A program made the position numbers and the translations under genes. The notes beneath the pieces are model-generated. The model had not been told where the DNA came from, searched no databases, and saw nothing but the letters and a program-made list of their open reading frames with translations. A stretch of 64,000 nucleotides of DNA from Magnolia sinica (taxonomy: Eukaryota > Streptophyta > Magnoliopsida > Magnoliales > Magnoliaceae), in NCBI RefSeq assembly GCF_029962835.1, contig NC_080586.1:69689001-69753000 (forward strand), read 5' to 3'. Every line of letters starts with the position of its first letter. Positions within the stretch are counted from its first letter, which is position 1. Below are positions 21,570 to 33,742 of the stretch, piece by piece.

Positions 21570-23260
21570 TGAAAAAGCCGACCTATATGTCCTAGAGGGG
21601 GGGTGAATAGGACTATGCCAAATTAAAATGATAACAGCAAAATTTAATCAATTAAAGGAAAGATAGCACTTTAAACAATCACAATACGGAAATGTAAAGC
21701 AACCTCAAAATTCTAGTATTGAGAGGTTGATACCAATGTTGTTCTAAGGACAACCTTACACCATAAAAACCAAAGGTTTATGGTAGGACAACCTTACTAG
21801 AACAGTTTGTGTATCAAAAACTCAAACTGAAGAGGAATAAAAAGGAAATAGCCTGAAAGGAAATATAAGCTATTACAACATTCACCACAATGCTTGAAAT
21901 GTAAACGATTACAACATTCACATCCACAAATACCATCCCACAAACTTGAATGATAAAAGATATAGAAAATAAACCACACATCCAAACACAAAGAATTATA
22001 GTGGTTCGCTTGTGTGTACACTAACTGCTAAACAACAGCGACACAGCTACTCCACTCTTAATATCCTCACACAGTGGATATTAGTGTTCACTATCAAAAT
22101 AGGTTTTTCCAGGTCCACCTAAAACTCTCACAATTGTGTCTTTCAAATGGGCTTACACAATTTAAAAACCCCATACTCTAAGTTTTCTGGATCTCCTCAG
22201 ATAACCAACACAATGAGATTTTTCTAGCTCAATCTCAAAAGAAACCAAAAATAGAAGATTTACACAAATGTAAACTATATAATATTCTCCTTTTGTTGCA
22301 GCCTGGAAGAACCAAATCGGCGTAGAAGTTCGAATAGAATTTCAATGTCCACACTCATAATTGAAATGGTTCTAGATTCTAAAGTGATTTTAAATTAAAT
22401 CAAGTTAGGCTAGCTCTATTTGATTTTGATTCCAAGAAGTGGGAACTCATTATTCCCTCTTTCAAACCAGATTGGAATGCAGAATACAAAATTAAATATA
22501 AAAAGCTAATAAAAGAGAATATTAAATGAGCACAATATAGCTCAAGAAATTTATAAACTTATCTCTCAGAGTGATCCCTTGATTTTACTTGAATTGAATA
22601 TCAAACTCTGAAAATCGTGCCCTATTTATAAGTGCAAAAGTCACGTTCACGACTAGTCCTGTGGACACCATGACTGGTCATAGGACCAACAAATTTTTGA
22701 AATTTTGAGCGCGATCGGATAAAACCATTCCACGACCGGTCGAGGGACCACCACAACTGGTCGTGACCTATCCACGACTGGTCATGCAGTGCTGAAATGG
22801 TCGTTGGAGTTCGAATCGTAGCTGCAAGACTAGTTGAGGATGAGTCATGCACTGTTCACACGACCGGTCGTGCAATCTCCAGGACTGGTCGTGGCTCAAC
22901 AAAAAATTTTAAAAATTTGCAACAAACTTAGGACTAGTCTTGAAATTTCTTGAACTGGTCGAGCCAGTGCTAGGACTAGTCAAACAGTGTCCAGGACTAG
23001 TCTAAGAACAAATCAAACACTTATAAAATGATTCAATTTGAGTTATATATCTGAAATGACCTACCCTAAAGTCAATCTAAGGTCTTTCATGCCTTGAACA
23101 TGACGTATGAACATTGAACCTTCTTTTCTTCAGATGATAGATGATCTTTGAAGTTCATGAAGCTTGATATCGTGACACATAATGAAGCTTAAACTTGTGA
23201 TCTTTTGAAGCTTGATTTTGTAGTGCTTGAGTTGTACTTCAAAAGCACTAGCACGTTACA
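21570..23260 (-). repeat. SIRE 3-prime LTR (left)
   Basis: It matches 28266-30220 from TGAAAAAGCC onward, including the reversed TATA box CTATTTATA (22622-22630) and the palindrome-rich promoter zone. The end at TAGCACGTTACA is chosen because it resembles the partner end TAGCACTTACA; it is less certain than the left end. Confidence 0.75.
22640..23000. promoter_or_regulatory. Palindromic CGACTGGTCG-type motif array upstream of the SIRE LTR TATA box (left LTR)
   Basis: About ten diverged copies of CACGACTGGTCGTG and relatives (CGACCGGTCG, GGACTAGTCC) lie just upstream, on the element's own strand, of the TATA box at 22622-22630. Clustered near-palindromes in U3 suggest binding sites for a dimeric regulator. 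The same array is in the partner LTR. Confidence 0.6.
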
Positions 23261-23461
23261 TGACTGATCGTGGGACGTCCTTAACCAGTCATGCCACGAC
23301 TAGCTGAGTACGTCCTCGACTAGTCATGCACAGACAAAAACATGCATTTTTCTCATAAATTCAAAATTTAAACAAATAAATTAACAAATATATAAACTAT
23401 AATACAAAAATGCATGAATAATCAATTTAAATTGAACATTCCAAGATCAAATTTCAATTTA

Positions 23462-26434
23462 TTAAACTTGTGTGAAAATGTCAGCAAGTTGAGTCTCGGT
23501 CAGAATGTATTCCAATGAAATTATCTTTTCTTCCACTAATTCACGAATGTAGTGATATCTAATGTCAATGTGCTTGGTTTGTGAATGCTGAATTGGATTT
23601 TTAGATATATTAATTACATTGGAATTATCACAATATAAAACCATTGAATGCTGTGCAATTCTGTAATTGCTTAACATTCTATTTATCCATACACGCTGAG
23701 TACATGCATTTCCAGCTACGATGTATTCAGCCTCAGCAGTTGAGAGTGATACGAAATTTTATTTCTTACTAAGCCAAGATACTAAATAGTTTTCAAAATA
23801 GAAACAATCACCACTGGTTAATTTTCTATCATCAATATTACCAGCCCAATCAGCATCTATATAACTAGTCAATTGAACACTAGTATCATGTGGGTACCAA
23901 AGACTCAGATTAGATGAACTTGCGACATATCGTATAATCTGCTAAACAACAGTTAAATGAGACTCTTTAGGGTTAGATTGATATCTAGCACAAATTCCAA
24001 CGCTAAAAACAATATTAAGTCTACTTGTAGTTAAATAAAGTAAATTGTCAATCATACTACGATATAATTTAGAATCCACACTTTTACCTGTAGAGTCTTT
24101 TGAGAGTCTTAATGTTGTACTCATAGGAGTATTAAAATTTTTCTCATTCTCAAATCCAAACTTTTTAATTAAGTTTAGAGCATATTTGGTTTGAGAAATA
24201 AAGATACCATTAGGTTATTGTTTTACTTGCAACCCTAGGAAATAATTCAACTCCCCAACCATGCCCATTTCGAATTTAGATTTTATAAGATCTGCAAACT
24301 CAATAGTCAGTTAGTATAGGTAAATCCATAAATAATATCATCAACATAGATCTGCACCATTAAAATATGATCGTTATGTTTCTTAATAAAAAGAGTCTTA
24401 TCAACACTTCCCATTAGAAAATTACGACTTAGTAGAAACTTAGTCAATTTTTCATACCATGCCCTGGGAGCATGTTTCAAACCATAGAGAGCCTTTTTTA
24501 GGTGATAGACATGATCAGTATTTTTAGGGTCTTCAAAACCCGTTGGTTGTTCAACATATACTTCTTCATTTAGATCGTCATTTAAGAAAGCACTCTTCCA
24601 TTTGATATATTTTGATCTTTCTAAAGCACGCAATGGATATAAATAGTCTGATTGATTCAAGACGAGCTATTGGGGAAAAGGTTTCATCATAATCGATGCC
24701 TTCAATTTGAGTGTACCCTTGTACAACCAATCTAGCCTCGTTTCGAATTATATTAGCAAGTTCATCAAACTAATTTTTAAAAATTCACTTAGTTCTGATA
24801 ATATGTTTATTTTTAGGTCTAGGAACAAGATACCATACATCATTTCTAAGAAATTGATTAAGCTCATCTTGCATCGCAACTATCCAGTTTTCATCAGTAA
24901 GAGCTTATTTTACATTTGCCGTTTCGATCTAAGATATAAAGCACACGTAATTACATATATCTTTTAGTTGTCTACGAGTGCGCACACCAGTGAGAGGGTT
25001 TCCAAGAATCTGAGTAGTTGGATGATCTTTGACAGTCCTCAGTTCAGAGTTATTTTAACTTGATGAAGTATTTAGTTTGTAATTAGAAGAACTTCATCAT
25101 TATCTAAACTTGAGGCAGGTGTATTCAAGTGATCGTCAATGACCACATTGATGGACTCTTGAATTACATCGATCCTCTTATTCAGTACTCGATACGCTCG
25201 ACTATTCAAAGCATATCCTAAAAAGATCCCTTCATCACTTTTGGTGTCAAACTTACCTAGATTTTCACGGTCACATAAAATATAGCACTTGCTGCCAAAA
25301 ACTCGAAAGTATTTGACAGTAGCCCTCTTATCAAACCACATATCATAAGCCATTTTATTGTTTGACTTACTTGCATAAACCCGGTTGATTATATAACAGG
25401 CAGTATTTACGGCTTCAGCCCATAGATTTTTAGGGAGCTTCATACTATTCAACATTACATTTGCCATTTCTTGAAGCACTCTATTTTTTCTTTCAACAAT
25501 TCCATTTTATTGTGGTGTTTTGGGTGCAGAGAATTCATGTAGTATTCCCTAATCACAACAGAATTTATCAAAACTGTTATTCTCAAATTCTGATCTATGA
25601 TCACTATGGATCTTACTGACTTGAGAAACGTTTGAATCTGTTTGACATCCTTTTTCCTTCATCAAGGGTTTCTGATTTATCCCTTAAAAAGGCTACCAAA
25701 ATGAATCTGGTAAAATCATCCACAATTATCGGTATGTATTTTTTGCCACCTTGACTCTCCATCCTCGTTGGTCCTATAAGATCCATGTGGATGAGTTCGA
25801 GCGATTTTGATGTGGCATTGGAGTCCACCTTTTTGTGAGTACTCCTAGTTTGCTTGCCAATCTGGCATTCGACACATATTTTGTCTACTTTCTGTAATTT
25901 AGGTAGACCTCTTATCAGTTCTCTTTTGCTCAATCTATACAAATTGCGGTAGTGTACATGTCCAAGGCGTTTATGCCATAACATAGTTTCATCGGTATAG
26001 ACCATGTAACACGATTGATTAGATGAGCTAGAATCACTTACGATGCAGTAGTTTTCAGAAGTTCTATGACCAGTTAATATTATTACACCATTTTTATTTA
26101 AAATTTCACACCCTAGGTTAGAAAATATTACGCTATGATTTTTATCGCATATTTGAGAAATGCTTAACAAGTTGTGTTTTAACCCTTCTACATATAAGAC
26201 ATTCTCAAATAAAGGGAGGTTAGAAAGTTGAACAGTATCTTGGCCAATAATTCTGCAGTTGCTACCATCACCAAATGTAACTGATCCATCAGTCATGCCT
26301 TTAAGAGTGGTGAACAGACATTTCTCACCAGTCATGTACCTGGAGCATCCACTGTCTAGGTACCACTTTGAATGGCTTAATGCTTTGAAAGTGGTGTGGG
26401 CAACCAAGCAAGTAACCTTAGGAACCCATTTCAT
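23462..26434 (-). mobile_element. SIRE pol region (integrase, reverse transcriptase, RNase H)
   Basis: Minus-strand segments, listed from the element's 5-prime side: integrase with WYLDSGCSRYMTG just upstream, HKRLGHVHYRN and VDDFTRF (25613-26434), a downstream integrase segment (25072-25479), RT with [32 protein letters not shown] and YVDDI (24307-24660), and RNase H with LYCDNSNVINISKNP and KHIDIRYHYIREL (23462-23677). Each is a standard Ty1/Copia Pol domain in the usual IN-RT-RH order. It is a fossil with several breaks. Confidence 0.9.
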
Positions 26435-28101
26435 AACTGTTTTGAGTTTAAGAGTATAGTTGGTCTTCTTGTATTTGTAGTTGTTGAAAGAGTGACCTAC
26501 TGAGTTAGATTTTAAGAGCTCTTTAAGTAATTCAACTATTTTCTCAGCTAAAGGGTTTCGGTTCTAATTTTTACAGTTGATATGGTTGCATTCGGGTTTT
26601 AAAGATTGAAAAGTTTTAGCATTTTTAGAAACATTTTGATTTGAACTATTCCTTTTTGAGTTTGAAGATTCTCCTTTCACAAACTTAGGAGGAGTACACT
26701 TCTATTTAGGAGGAACATTTTTATCGTAGCCCAAACCGGATTGGTCGCCACATTTTCTTGATCCAGAAAAAAGCTTTTCTAACTTTGGATCACCTTGGGC
26801 ATACCTCCATGTATCCTTTAAACCCAAAAGTGAAGAGACTTCAAGTTTAAGTTTTCATTTTCAGATTTAAGACTTTCAATAAGGGAGGTTTTGAAATCTA
26901 AATCGCATTTCGATTTTTCGAAACAATCTGAAATGTGGGATTTTTCTAAAATAAGAGAATCAAAATTTTCTTTAAGTTTTAAAAACTTTTCTTTTTGAAG
27001 TTTTAGTTTAATAGCAATTTAACAACTTTCCTTCTATAGGGTATTGTAAGCGTCTTGAAGATCTTCTTCATTTTTATGATCACTATTCAGATTTTCTTCA
27101 CTAGTTGAATCATCATGATCTGAAAAAGTGAACTTGGCTAGAGTCATAAGGGCTTTGACTTCATTACCCAACTCGGTTTCAGAATCTTCTGATTCAGAAG
27201 AGGCTTCAGTGCCAGAAGATTCATCCCAAGTAGCCAACATACATTTTCTTTTAGGTTTGCCCTTATTAGGACACTTATTAGCTAAATGCCCATATTCTTG
27301 GCAGTTGTAACATTGACTATCTTTTAAAGATTTTCAAGTTTTAGATTTGGATCTTTTCTTATCATTAGATTTTTGAAAATCAACCCTCTTTTTACTTTTG
27401 AAAATTTTGTAAAAATTTTTAGTTAAAAGGGCCATATCATCTTCAGAATTTTCTAAATCAGAATTACTACTATTTTCTTGAGAAAAATATTTAGAAGATT
27501 AAAGGGCGACAAATTTACCTTTAGGAGCTTTAAAAGTTAACTCATAAGTCTGTAAAGAGCCAACTAATTCTTTTACCCTCATATTGTCTGTATCACGAAG
27601 TTCCTAGATCGCAGTTACCTTAGAATTGAACTGTTTAGGTTGTGAGCATAGTATCTTTGCACACACTTTACTTTAGGGGATTTTACCACCAAGACCCCAC
27701 ATAGAGTTCACAATGTCATTTAATCTTGTATAGAAGTCCATAAACATTTCATTTTCTTCCATATGTATTTCCTCAAATTTGGTTGTGAGGATTTGGACTT
27801 TAGATTTCTTGACAATTGATGTACCCTCATGTGTCATTTCTAAAATATCCCAAGCTTGCTTTACAGTATCATAGGATATAATTCTTTTGAATTCATCCGG
27901 TGATAGTGTGCAAGTGATTGCATTTAGTGCTTTTACATTGGCACTACTCTCATTTTTCTGAAGAGTGGTACATGAGAAATAACGTGTTACTCTCATAGAT
28001 TTTGATCCATCGATACCAGTCACTTCAGTGGTAGGAGGGGTCCATTCAGTCATTGTGGCTTGCCACACACTCTCATCCATGGATTTTAAGAAAATTCTCA
28101 T
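26435..28101 (-). mobile_element. SIRE gag region with zinc knuckle
   Basis: The minus strand at 27673-28101 reads a UBN2-type Copia Gag (SVWQATMTEWTPP, KQAWDILEMTHEGTS, KKSKVQILTTKFEEIHMEEN). A CCHC knuckle (CYNCQEYGHLANKC) is readable near 27265-27312, and an acidic serine-rich tail (27034-27240) follows, as in SIRE elements. It is fossil and broken. Confidence 0.85.
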
Positions 28102-28248
28102 CCTGGCTTTCCAATAGGCATAATTGGAGCCATCAAATGGTGAGGCTTAGTGAATGAAAGGCTATCAAAATTTGACATCTTATATAAAGCTTAGATCGAT
28201 TAGTTTAGGAAATTAATCCAAAAAGAAATAACAGTTAAAATGAGCTAT

Positions 28249-28263
28249 TAGGCTCTTATACCA
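28249..28263 (-). promoter_or_regulatory. SIRE primer-binding site (initiator tRNA-Met type)
   Basis: The minus strand reads TGGTATAAGAGCC two bases after the LTR end. It differs by one base from TGGTATCAGAGCC, the usual plant Copia site complementary to initiator tRNA-Met. Confidence 0.85.
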
Positions 28264-28265
28264 CT

Positions 28266-30220
28266 TGAAAAGGCTGAGCTATATGTCCTAGAGGGAGGGG
28301 GGTGAATAGGACTATGCCAAATTAAAATGATACAGTGGAATTTAATCAATTAAAGGAAAGATAAAACTTTAAACAATCACAATACGGAAATGTAAAGCAA
28401 CCTCAAAACTCTAGTATTGAGAGGTTGATACCAATGTTATTCTAAGGACAATCTTACACCATAAAAACTAAGGATTTATGGTAGGGCAACCTTACTAGAA
28501 CAGTTTGTGTATCAAAAACTCAAACTGAAGAGGAATAAAAAGGAAATAGCTTGAAAGGAAATATAAGTTATTGCAACATTCACCACAATGCTTGAAATGT
28601 AACCGATTACAACATTCACATCCACAAATACATCCCATAAACTTGAATGATAAAAGATATAGAAAATAAACCACACATTCAAACACAAAGAATTATAATG
28701 GTTCCCCTGTGTGTACACCAACTGCTAAACAATAGCTACACAGCTACTCCACTCCTAATATCCTCTCACAGTGGATATTAGCATTCACTATAAAAATAGG
28801 TTTTTCCAGGTTCACCTAAAACCCTCATAATTGTGTCTTTCAAATGAGCTTACACAATTTAAAAACCCCACACTCTGAGTTTTCTAGATCTCCTCAGATA
28901 ACCAAAAGAATGAGATTTTTCTAGCTCAATCTCAAAAGAAACCAAAAACAGAAGATTTACACAAATATAAAATACCTGGATATTCTCCTTTTGTTGCAGC
29001 CTAAAAGAACCAAATCAGAGTAGAAGTTCAAATAGAATTTCAATGTCCACACTCACAATTAAAATGGTTCTAGATTCTAAATTGATTTTAAATTAAATCA
29101 AGTTGGGCTAGCTCTATTTGATTTTGATTCCAAGAAGTGGGAACTCTTCAATCCCTCTTTCAAATCAGATTGGAATGCAGAATACAAAATCAAAAATAAA
29201 AAATTAATAAAAGAGAATATTAAATGAGCACAATATAGCTTAAGAAGTTTACAAACTTATCTCTCAGAGTGATGCCTTGATTTTACTTGAATTGAATATC
29301 AAACTCTGAAAATTGTGCTCTATTTATAAGTGCAGAAGTCACGTTCACGACTGGTCCTGTGGACACCACGACTGGTCGTAGGACCAACAAATTTTTGAAA
29401 TTTTGAGCGCGATCGGATAAAACCATTCCACGACTGGTTTTAGGCCATCCACGACCGGTCGAGGGACCTCCACGACTGGTCGTGACCTGTCCACGATTGG
29501 TCGTGCGGTGCTGAAATAGTCGTGGAGTTCGAGTCGTAGCTGCAAGACTGGTCGAGGATAAGTCGTGCACTGTTCATACGACAGGTCGAGTAGTCTCCAA
29601 GACTGGTCGTGGCTCAACAAAAAATTCTAAAAATTTACAACAAACTTAGGACTAGTCTTGAAATTTCTTGGACTGGTCGAGCCAATGTTAGGACTAGTCG
29701 AACAATGTCCAGGACTAGTCTAAGACCAGACCAAACACTTATAAAATGATTCAATTTGAGTTATGTATCCGAGATGACCTACCCTAAGGTCAATCTAAGG
29801 TCTTTCATACCTTGAACATGACGTATGAATATTGAACCTTCTTTTCTTCAGATGATAGACGATCTTTAAAGTTCATGAAGCTTGATATCGTGACACATAA
29901 TGAAGCTTGAACTTGTGATCTTTTGAAGCTTGATTTTATAGTACTTAAGTTGTACTTCATCTTGAGTCTTGAGTATGAATAGTTCACTTATCTTTCGATG
30001 TCGCTTTAAGACATTGAGCTTTGAAGCTTAAAGGTGTGAACAATGTACTTAATCTTGCATTTCTTTGAAGTAGATCTTGTTTTTTGTCTTGAAGCATTGT
30101 CCTTGTACATGTGATGCATTGCCTTGAACATATATATCAATGTGCTACACAAGACACAGATTGTGGTTTTGGCACTACAAAATTTGACAATCAGAGGAGC
30201 ATGAGACCATAGCACTTACA
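28266..30220 (-). repeat. SIRE 5-prime LTR (right)
   Basis: 1955 bp from TGAAAAGGCTG to TAGCACTTACA, next to the primer-binding site. It has the reversed TATA box CTATTTATA at 29320-29328 and the same palindrome array as the left LTR (29340-29720). Confidence 0.85.
29340..29720. promoter_or_regulatory. Palindromic CGACTGGTCG-type motif array (right LTR)
   Basis: Copies of CCACGACTGGTCGTG, CCACGACCGGTCG and AGGACTAGTCT are spaced about 20-40 bases apart just upstream (on the minus strand) of the TATA box at 29320-29328. Order and spacing follow the left LTR. Confidence 0.6.
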
Positions 30221-31242
30221 AAATTCATATGTTAAAGATCAAAGAAAACTAAGTGAGGAATAAAGAGAATCAAAGATTTGAAGTGAAGAAAAGGAATCCA
30301 AAAATCATCCTGAAAAAGTATATTCTGAAACTCTAGGTCATTCTGTAAAATTCTGAAAAGTGAAGTCTATTTTAGCAAACTGCATAAATTTGAGGCAGTT
30401 TCTAGAGTTTTCCAACTAGGTGTGGAAGTTAGAGTTCCACAACTATAAATAAGAGTCACTAAGATGTTATTAGGCATCTTTTAGGGTTTAAGGAGTATAG
30501 CAAAATGGTGGAAAAGCCATCGCCAAGAGTTTTTCTTTTTCTTCCTTAGTTGTTTTCATATTTTTCTTAAGAGATTTTGGTCCAATCATGTCTATGGTTG
30601 GCTAAACCTCTTAAGTAGAGCTAAGAGGTGAAGCTTGTAGTGTGATTGGATGTTTCTCTTGCTTTGATTCATGTTTATCTTAAACCTTCTTTTATTCTAA
30701 TTTGATATTTAAGGAATACTTTTAATTTTCAATGGTTTATTGTAACTCAAATTACAGTAGATTTACAATAGCTTTGAGTATTTTCTTTTGCTGATTTTGA
30801 GATTGTAGGATTGGTAAATCTTGTTGTTGGCCATCGTCCCATAGGCATGGTTTGGTGATGGAATCCCTTCCAATTATCACAATTCTCCCCCATTGAGAAT
30901 TATGTCATGGAAAGTTCAGATTTGAACTTAATTATTATATCTTCTAATTGGATAGGATAAGACTCCAATTCTAATTGTGTTACTTGAATCAAGCAAGAGG
31001 GCTCCTTAATCACTACAACTGGATCTTTGGGACCCTAGTTCCTACCTTTAAATTCTTAGTTTTAATTACTCTATTCATAATTACTCTTTCAAATACTTCA
31101 GAATTAGTTTCACATCTTCTTCTAGTTCTACTTCTAGTTAATTTCAGAAACATATAAGTTTTAGTCTCTGTGGATTCAACCTCGGTCTTACCGAGATTAT
31201 TACTACATCGCGACCTTACACTTGGGGTTGTAAGCAAGTTTT

Positions 31243-31261
31243 TACCGGCATTGCCGAGGAT
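31243..31261 (+). promoter_or_regulatory. Athila primer-binding-site remnant
   Basis: Six bases after LTR-C, TACCGGCATTGCCGAGGAT resembles TGGCGCCGTTGCCGGGGAT, the tRNA-Asp-complementary site I associate with Athila-like elements. Diverged but in the right place. Confidence 0.65.
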
Positions 31262-31898
31262 TAACAGTTGCATTTTCTGAATTTGATAAGTTTTGGAATT
31301 AGGTTAAGATTAGGATTTATTTACTTTCTATTTTTATATTAGGGTTCTTTCTAGTTTGTTTTTAGAAACTAACTTTTTTTCTATTTTCATATTTAGAAAC
31401 TTTCCTAATTTGTTTTTAGAAACTAACTTTTGTTTCTATTTCCAAATTTAGAAACTTTCTTAATTTATTTTAGAAACTAACTTTTCTTTCTATTTCTAGA
31501 TTTAGAAACTTTCCTAATTTGTTTTTAGAAACTTTTTTTTAGAAACTTTTCTTTCTTTTTTTTTAGAAATTAACTTAACTTTCCTTTTTCTAGGTTTAAA
31601 ATTCTTCCTAATTTATTTTTAGAAACTTTCCTTTTTCATTTTTGAAAACTTGGTTGTTTTCTTAAAAACTTTCCTAATTTGTTTTTAGAAACTAACTCAT
31701 CTTTCTATTTTTAGAAACTTTTTATTTATATTTTTAGAAACTAATTCACTTCCCTTTTTCTTTTGCAGGATCCTAACATAGAGACTTCTAATTTGGTAAC
31801 TTCTTTCTAATTCTCTCTCTTTCTATTTCTAGATTTCTATTTTCCTTTTTGTTTTTAGGTTTAGGTTAGATTCTGAAATTAAGGGTTGAGAGTGTTTC
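31262..31898 (+). repeat. Athila leader with TTTAGAAACT tandem-like repeats
   Basis: Between PBS and gag the leader holds roughly six diverged units of about 60 bases built on TTTAGAAACTTTCCTAATTTG-like and TAGAAACTAACTTTTCTTTC words (31340-31745). Non-coding. Confidence 0.7.
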
Positions 31899-33044
31899 AT
31901 GCCCAAGTGGGTCCGTGACAACACTCGACGTCTCTTAAGTGAAGGAAGATTGGTTGAGGAGTTATCTATCCATCACAGGATTAGACACCACTCGAGATCC
32001 AGAGAGTTAACCGAAGTTATAGCTGCAAATCAACAAGCCAATCAACCTCCATATCCACCCCAACCTAGGGTGGAGGAAATCCAGGATGAGAACGAGGTGC
32101 ATCGAGCACCCCCGCTTCGTACTTTACAAGACTATTTACAACCGGCGGGGGTGAGCACCCTTTCCTGTATGGTTTATCCAGAAAATACAGAAAACATAGA
32201 CATTAAGCCAAGAGTGATCCAACTCCTTCTAAAGTTCCTTGGGCTTGAATCTAAAAATCCATATTTACACTTGAAAGAGTTTGATGAGATCATAGTCACT
32301 TTATACTTTCCTAATGTGTCTGAGGACACAATCTGGCTGAAACTCTTCCCTTTCTCCCTGAAAGAAAAGGCTAAGACGTGGTTACATTCACTATGACCAT
32401 GATCTATTGGCAAATGGAATGACATGACAAGGGAGTTCATAAAGAAATTCTTCTCATATCATAAAACGAACACCATCAGAAAGTCGATCATGAACTTTGC
32501 CCAAAGGGAAGATGAAAAATTCTTCCAATGTTGAGAGCGGTTCAAGGATCTTGTCAGTTTATGCCCACAACACGGTTTTAAAATGTGGTGCATAACAAAT
32601 TTCTTCCATGAAGAACTGACATCTTTCATGCGCCAATTTTTCAAGACAATGTGCAGTGGGAAATTCTTGAACAAAGATGTTGATGAAGTGTGGGATTACT
32701 TTGATAAACTTGCTGAAACCGCACAATCATGGGACATCTCTCTAAGAACGAGCATCACATCTAAGTCTACTCAATCAAATGAGAGAGGTGGAATATATCT
32801 TTTGAAGAGGAGGATGATATCAATGCTAAAGTGGCCAGTCCAAGGAAACTTAAGGCCATGGAACTTAGGAAGGATAAGGATAAGGAAGTTGTCCACAGTA
32901 TTTGTGCTTGTAACATTCATACAACTGAAAATTTGCCCAACAATACCTGCGCTTCAAGAAATATTAAATGAGCAATCAAATGTCGTAAATAACTACCAAA
33001 GGCCTTTCAAGGGACTCACTTCGAACACATACAACTCCTGCTGA
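31899..33044 (+). mobile_element. Athila gag
   Basis: It opens MPKWVRDNTRRLL at 31899. The retrotransposon-gag core follows with NPYLHLKEFDEI, VSEDTIWLKLFPFSLKEKAK and TWLHSL, and further similarity extends to about 33044. The HLKEF and LFPFSLKEKAK signatures are typical of Athila Gag. The N-terminal 165 codons are open; overall it is a broken fossil. No pol follows before LTR-D. Confidence 0.85.
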
Positions 33045-33095
33045 AGAAATCATCCAACTTTCAGTTAGAGGAATGGACAATCTGTTACACCTCAA

Positions 33096-33471
33096 GGAGT
33101 TCCTACCAATTATTATAGTTCTCCTTTATTGAGAATTAGATCAATGGAAATTCTGATTTGGTTTTATTGATATATTTTTCAGTTTGCTAAGATAGGACTC
33201 CAATTCTAATTGTGTTACTTGAATCAAGCAAGAGGGCTCCCTAATCAATACAAGTGGATCCTTGGCACCCGAATTCCCACCTTTAAATTCTTAGTTTTAA
33301 TTACTCTATTCACAATTACTCTCTCAAATACTTCAAAATTAGTTTCACATCTTCTTCTAATTCTACTTCTAGTTAATTTCATAAACGTACAAGTTTTAGT
33401 CCCTGTGGATTCGACCTCAGTCTTACTGACATTATTACTACATCGTGACCCTACACTTGGGGATGTGAACA
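33096..33471 (+). repeat. Athila LTR-D, partial
   Basis: It matches the last third of the LTR (GACTCCAATTCTAATTGTG, AGAGGGCTCCCTAATCA, GACCCTACACTTGGGG) and ends GTGAACA at 33471, followed by the target duplication catac. It forms the right edge of the Athila array. Confidence 0.85.
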
Positions 33472-33476
33472 CATAC

Positions 33477-33734
33477 ATTCCTTGCCACCAGCCAATACTT
33501 TGTTGAGTCATTTCATAAAACACTTGGTGAGCAACATCAATATCAAAGTAACCGAGTCACTGAACTGGTTTGATCCAAGTTCGATTCGAGTTAGGGTTCA
33601 ATCTGAGTCGAGTCGAGCTCGAGCAAGCTCGAACTCGATTCAAAATCTTTTCAAGCTAAAAAATCAGCAAATCGAGTTTTTTCGAATCGAGTTGAGAGAG
33701 CTAACCGAGCTAACTCGATTCGTGTACAGCCCAA
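33477..33734 (+). mobile_element. hAT-type element, right half (partner of 5951-6275)
   Basis: Resumes at ATTCCTTGCCACCAGCC, exactly where the left half stopped, runs through the TTGAGTCATTTCAT and GAGTCGAGTCGAGC zones and ends ATTCGTGTACAGCCCAA. The following attggaac (33735-33742) pairs with attggtac at 5943-5950. Confidence 0.85.
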
Positions 33735-33742
33735 ATTGGAAC

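Larger units (their letters stand above)
21570..30220 (-). mobile_element. SIRE-type Ty1/Copia retrotransposon
   Basis: An 8.65-kb element in minus orientation inside Athila LTR-C. Outer ends are TGAAAAAGCC and GCACTTACA, flanked by gaatt (21565-21569) and aaatt (30221-30225). Parts on the minus strand from right to left: 5-prime LTR (28266-30220), PBS, gag, integrase, reverse transcriptase, RNase H, 3-prime LTR (21570 to about 23260). The acidic serine-rich Gag tail, the RT and RNase H words and the long LTRs suit the SIRE/Maximus lineage. No envelope-like ORF is seen between RNase H and the LTR. It is broken, with roughly ten or more breaks. By eye the LTRs are about 90% alike or slightly better, so it is not recent. 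Confidence 0.88.
21363..31236 (+). repeat. Athila LTR-C, interrupted by the SIRE-type Copia element
   Basis: The LTR is present as 21363-21569 and 30226-31236, about 1.2 kb without the insert. It begins TGTATTGAGGGTCAAAT after a polypurine-like AAAATGCGGGTTAGGG and ends TTGGGGTTGTAAGCA. TATAAATA at 30444-30451 is its TATA box. A PBS-like site follows directly, so it served as 3-prime LTR of sequence to its left and 5-prime LTR of the gag copy to its right. Confidence 0.85.
6276..33471 (+). mobile_element. Athila-type Ty3/Gypsy compound array (several LTRs, with CACTA and SIRE insertions inside)
   Basis: Outer ends are TGTTAAGGGTC at 6276 and GGATGTGAACA at 33471, flanked by the 5-bp target duplication catac (6271-6275 and 33472-33476). 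Both flanks fall in the same hAT-type element, so everything between entered or grew after one insertion event. Parts in order: LTR-A (+), LTR-B (-), a 3-prime-end internal region, LTR-C (+), a PBS-like site, gag (+), partial LTR-D (+). The Gag family and the PBS resembling a tRNA-Asp complement point to the Athila lineage. The array is thoroughly broken (well over ten breaks) and shows no pol or env-like gene. It predates the CACTA and SIRE insertions it contains. Confidence 0.85.

Noticed and set aside
22622-22852. Small protein frames in the SIRE LTRs
   Set aside because: The frames follow the palindrome motif array and recur at 29283-29620; they are non-coding LTR.
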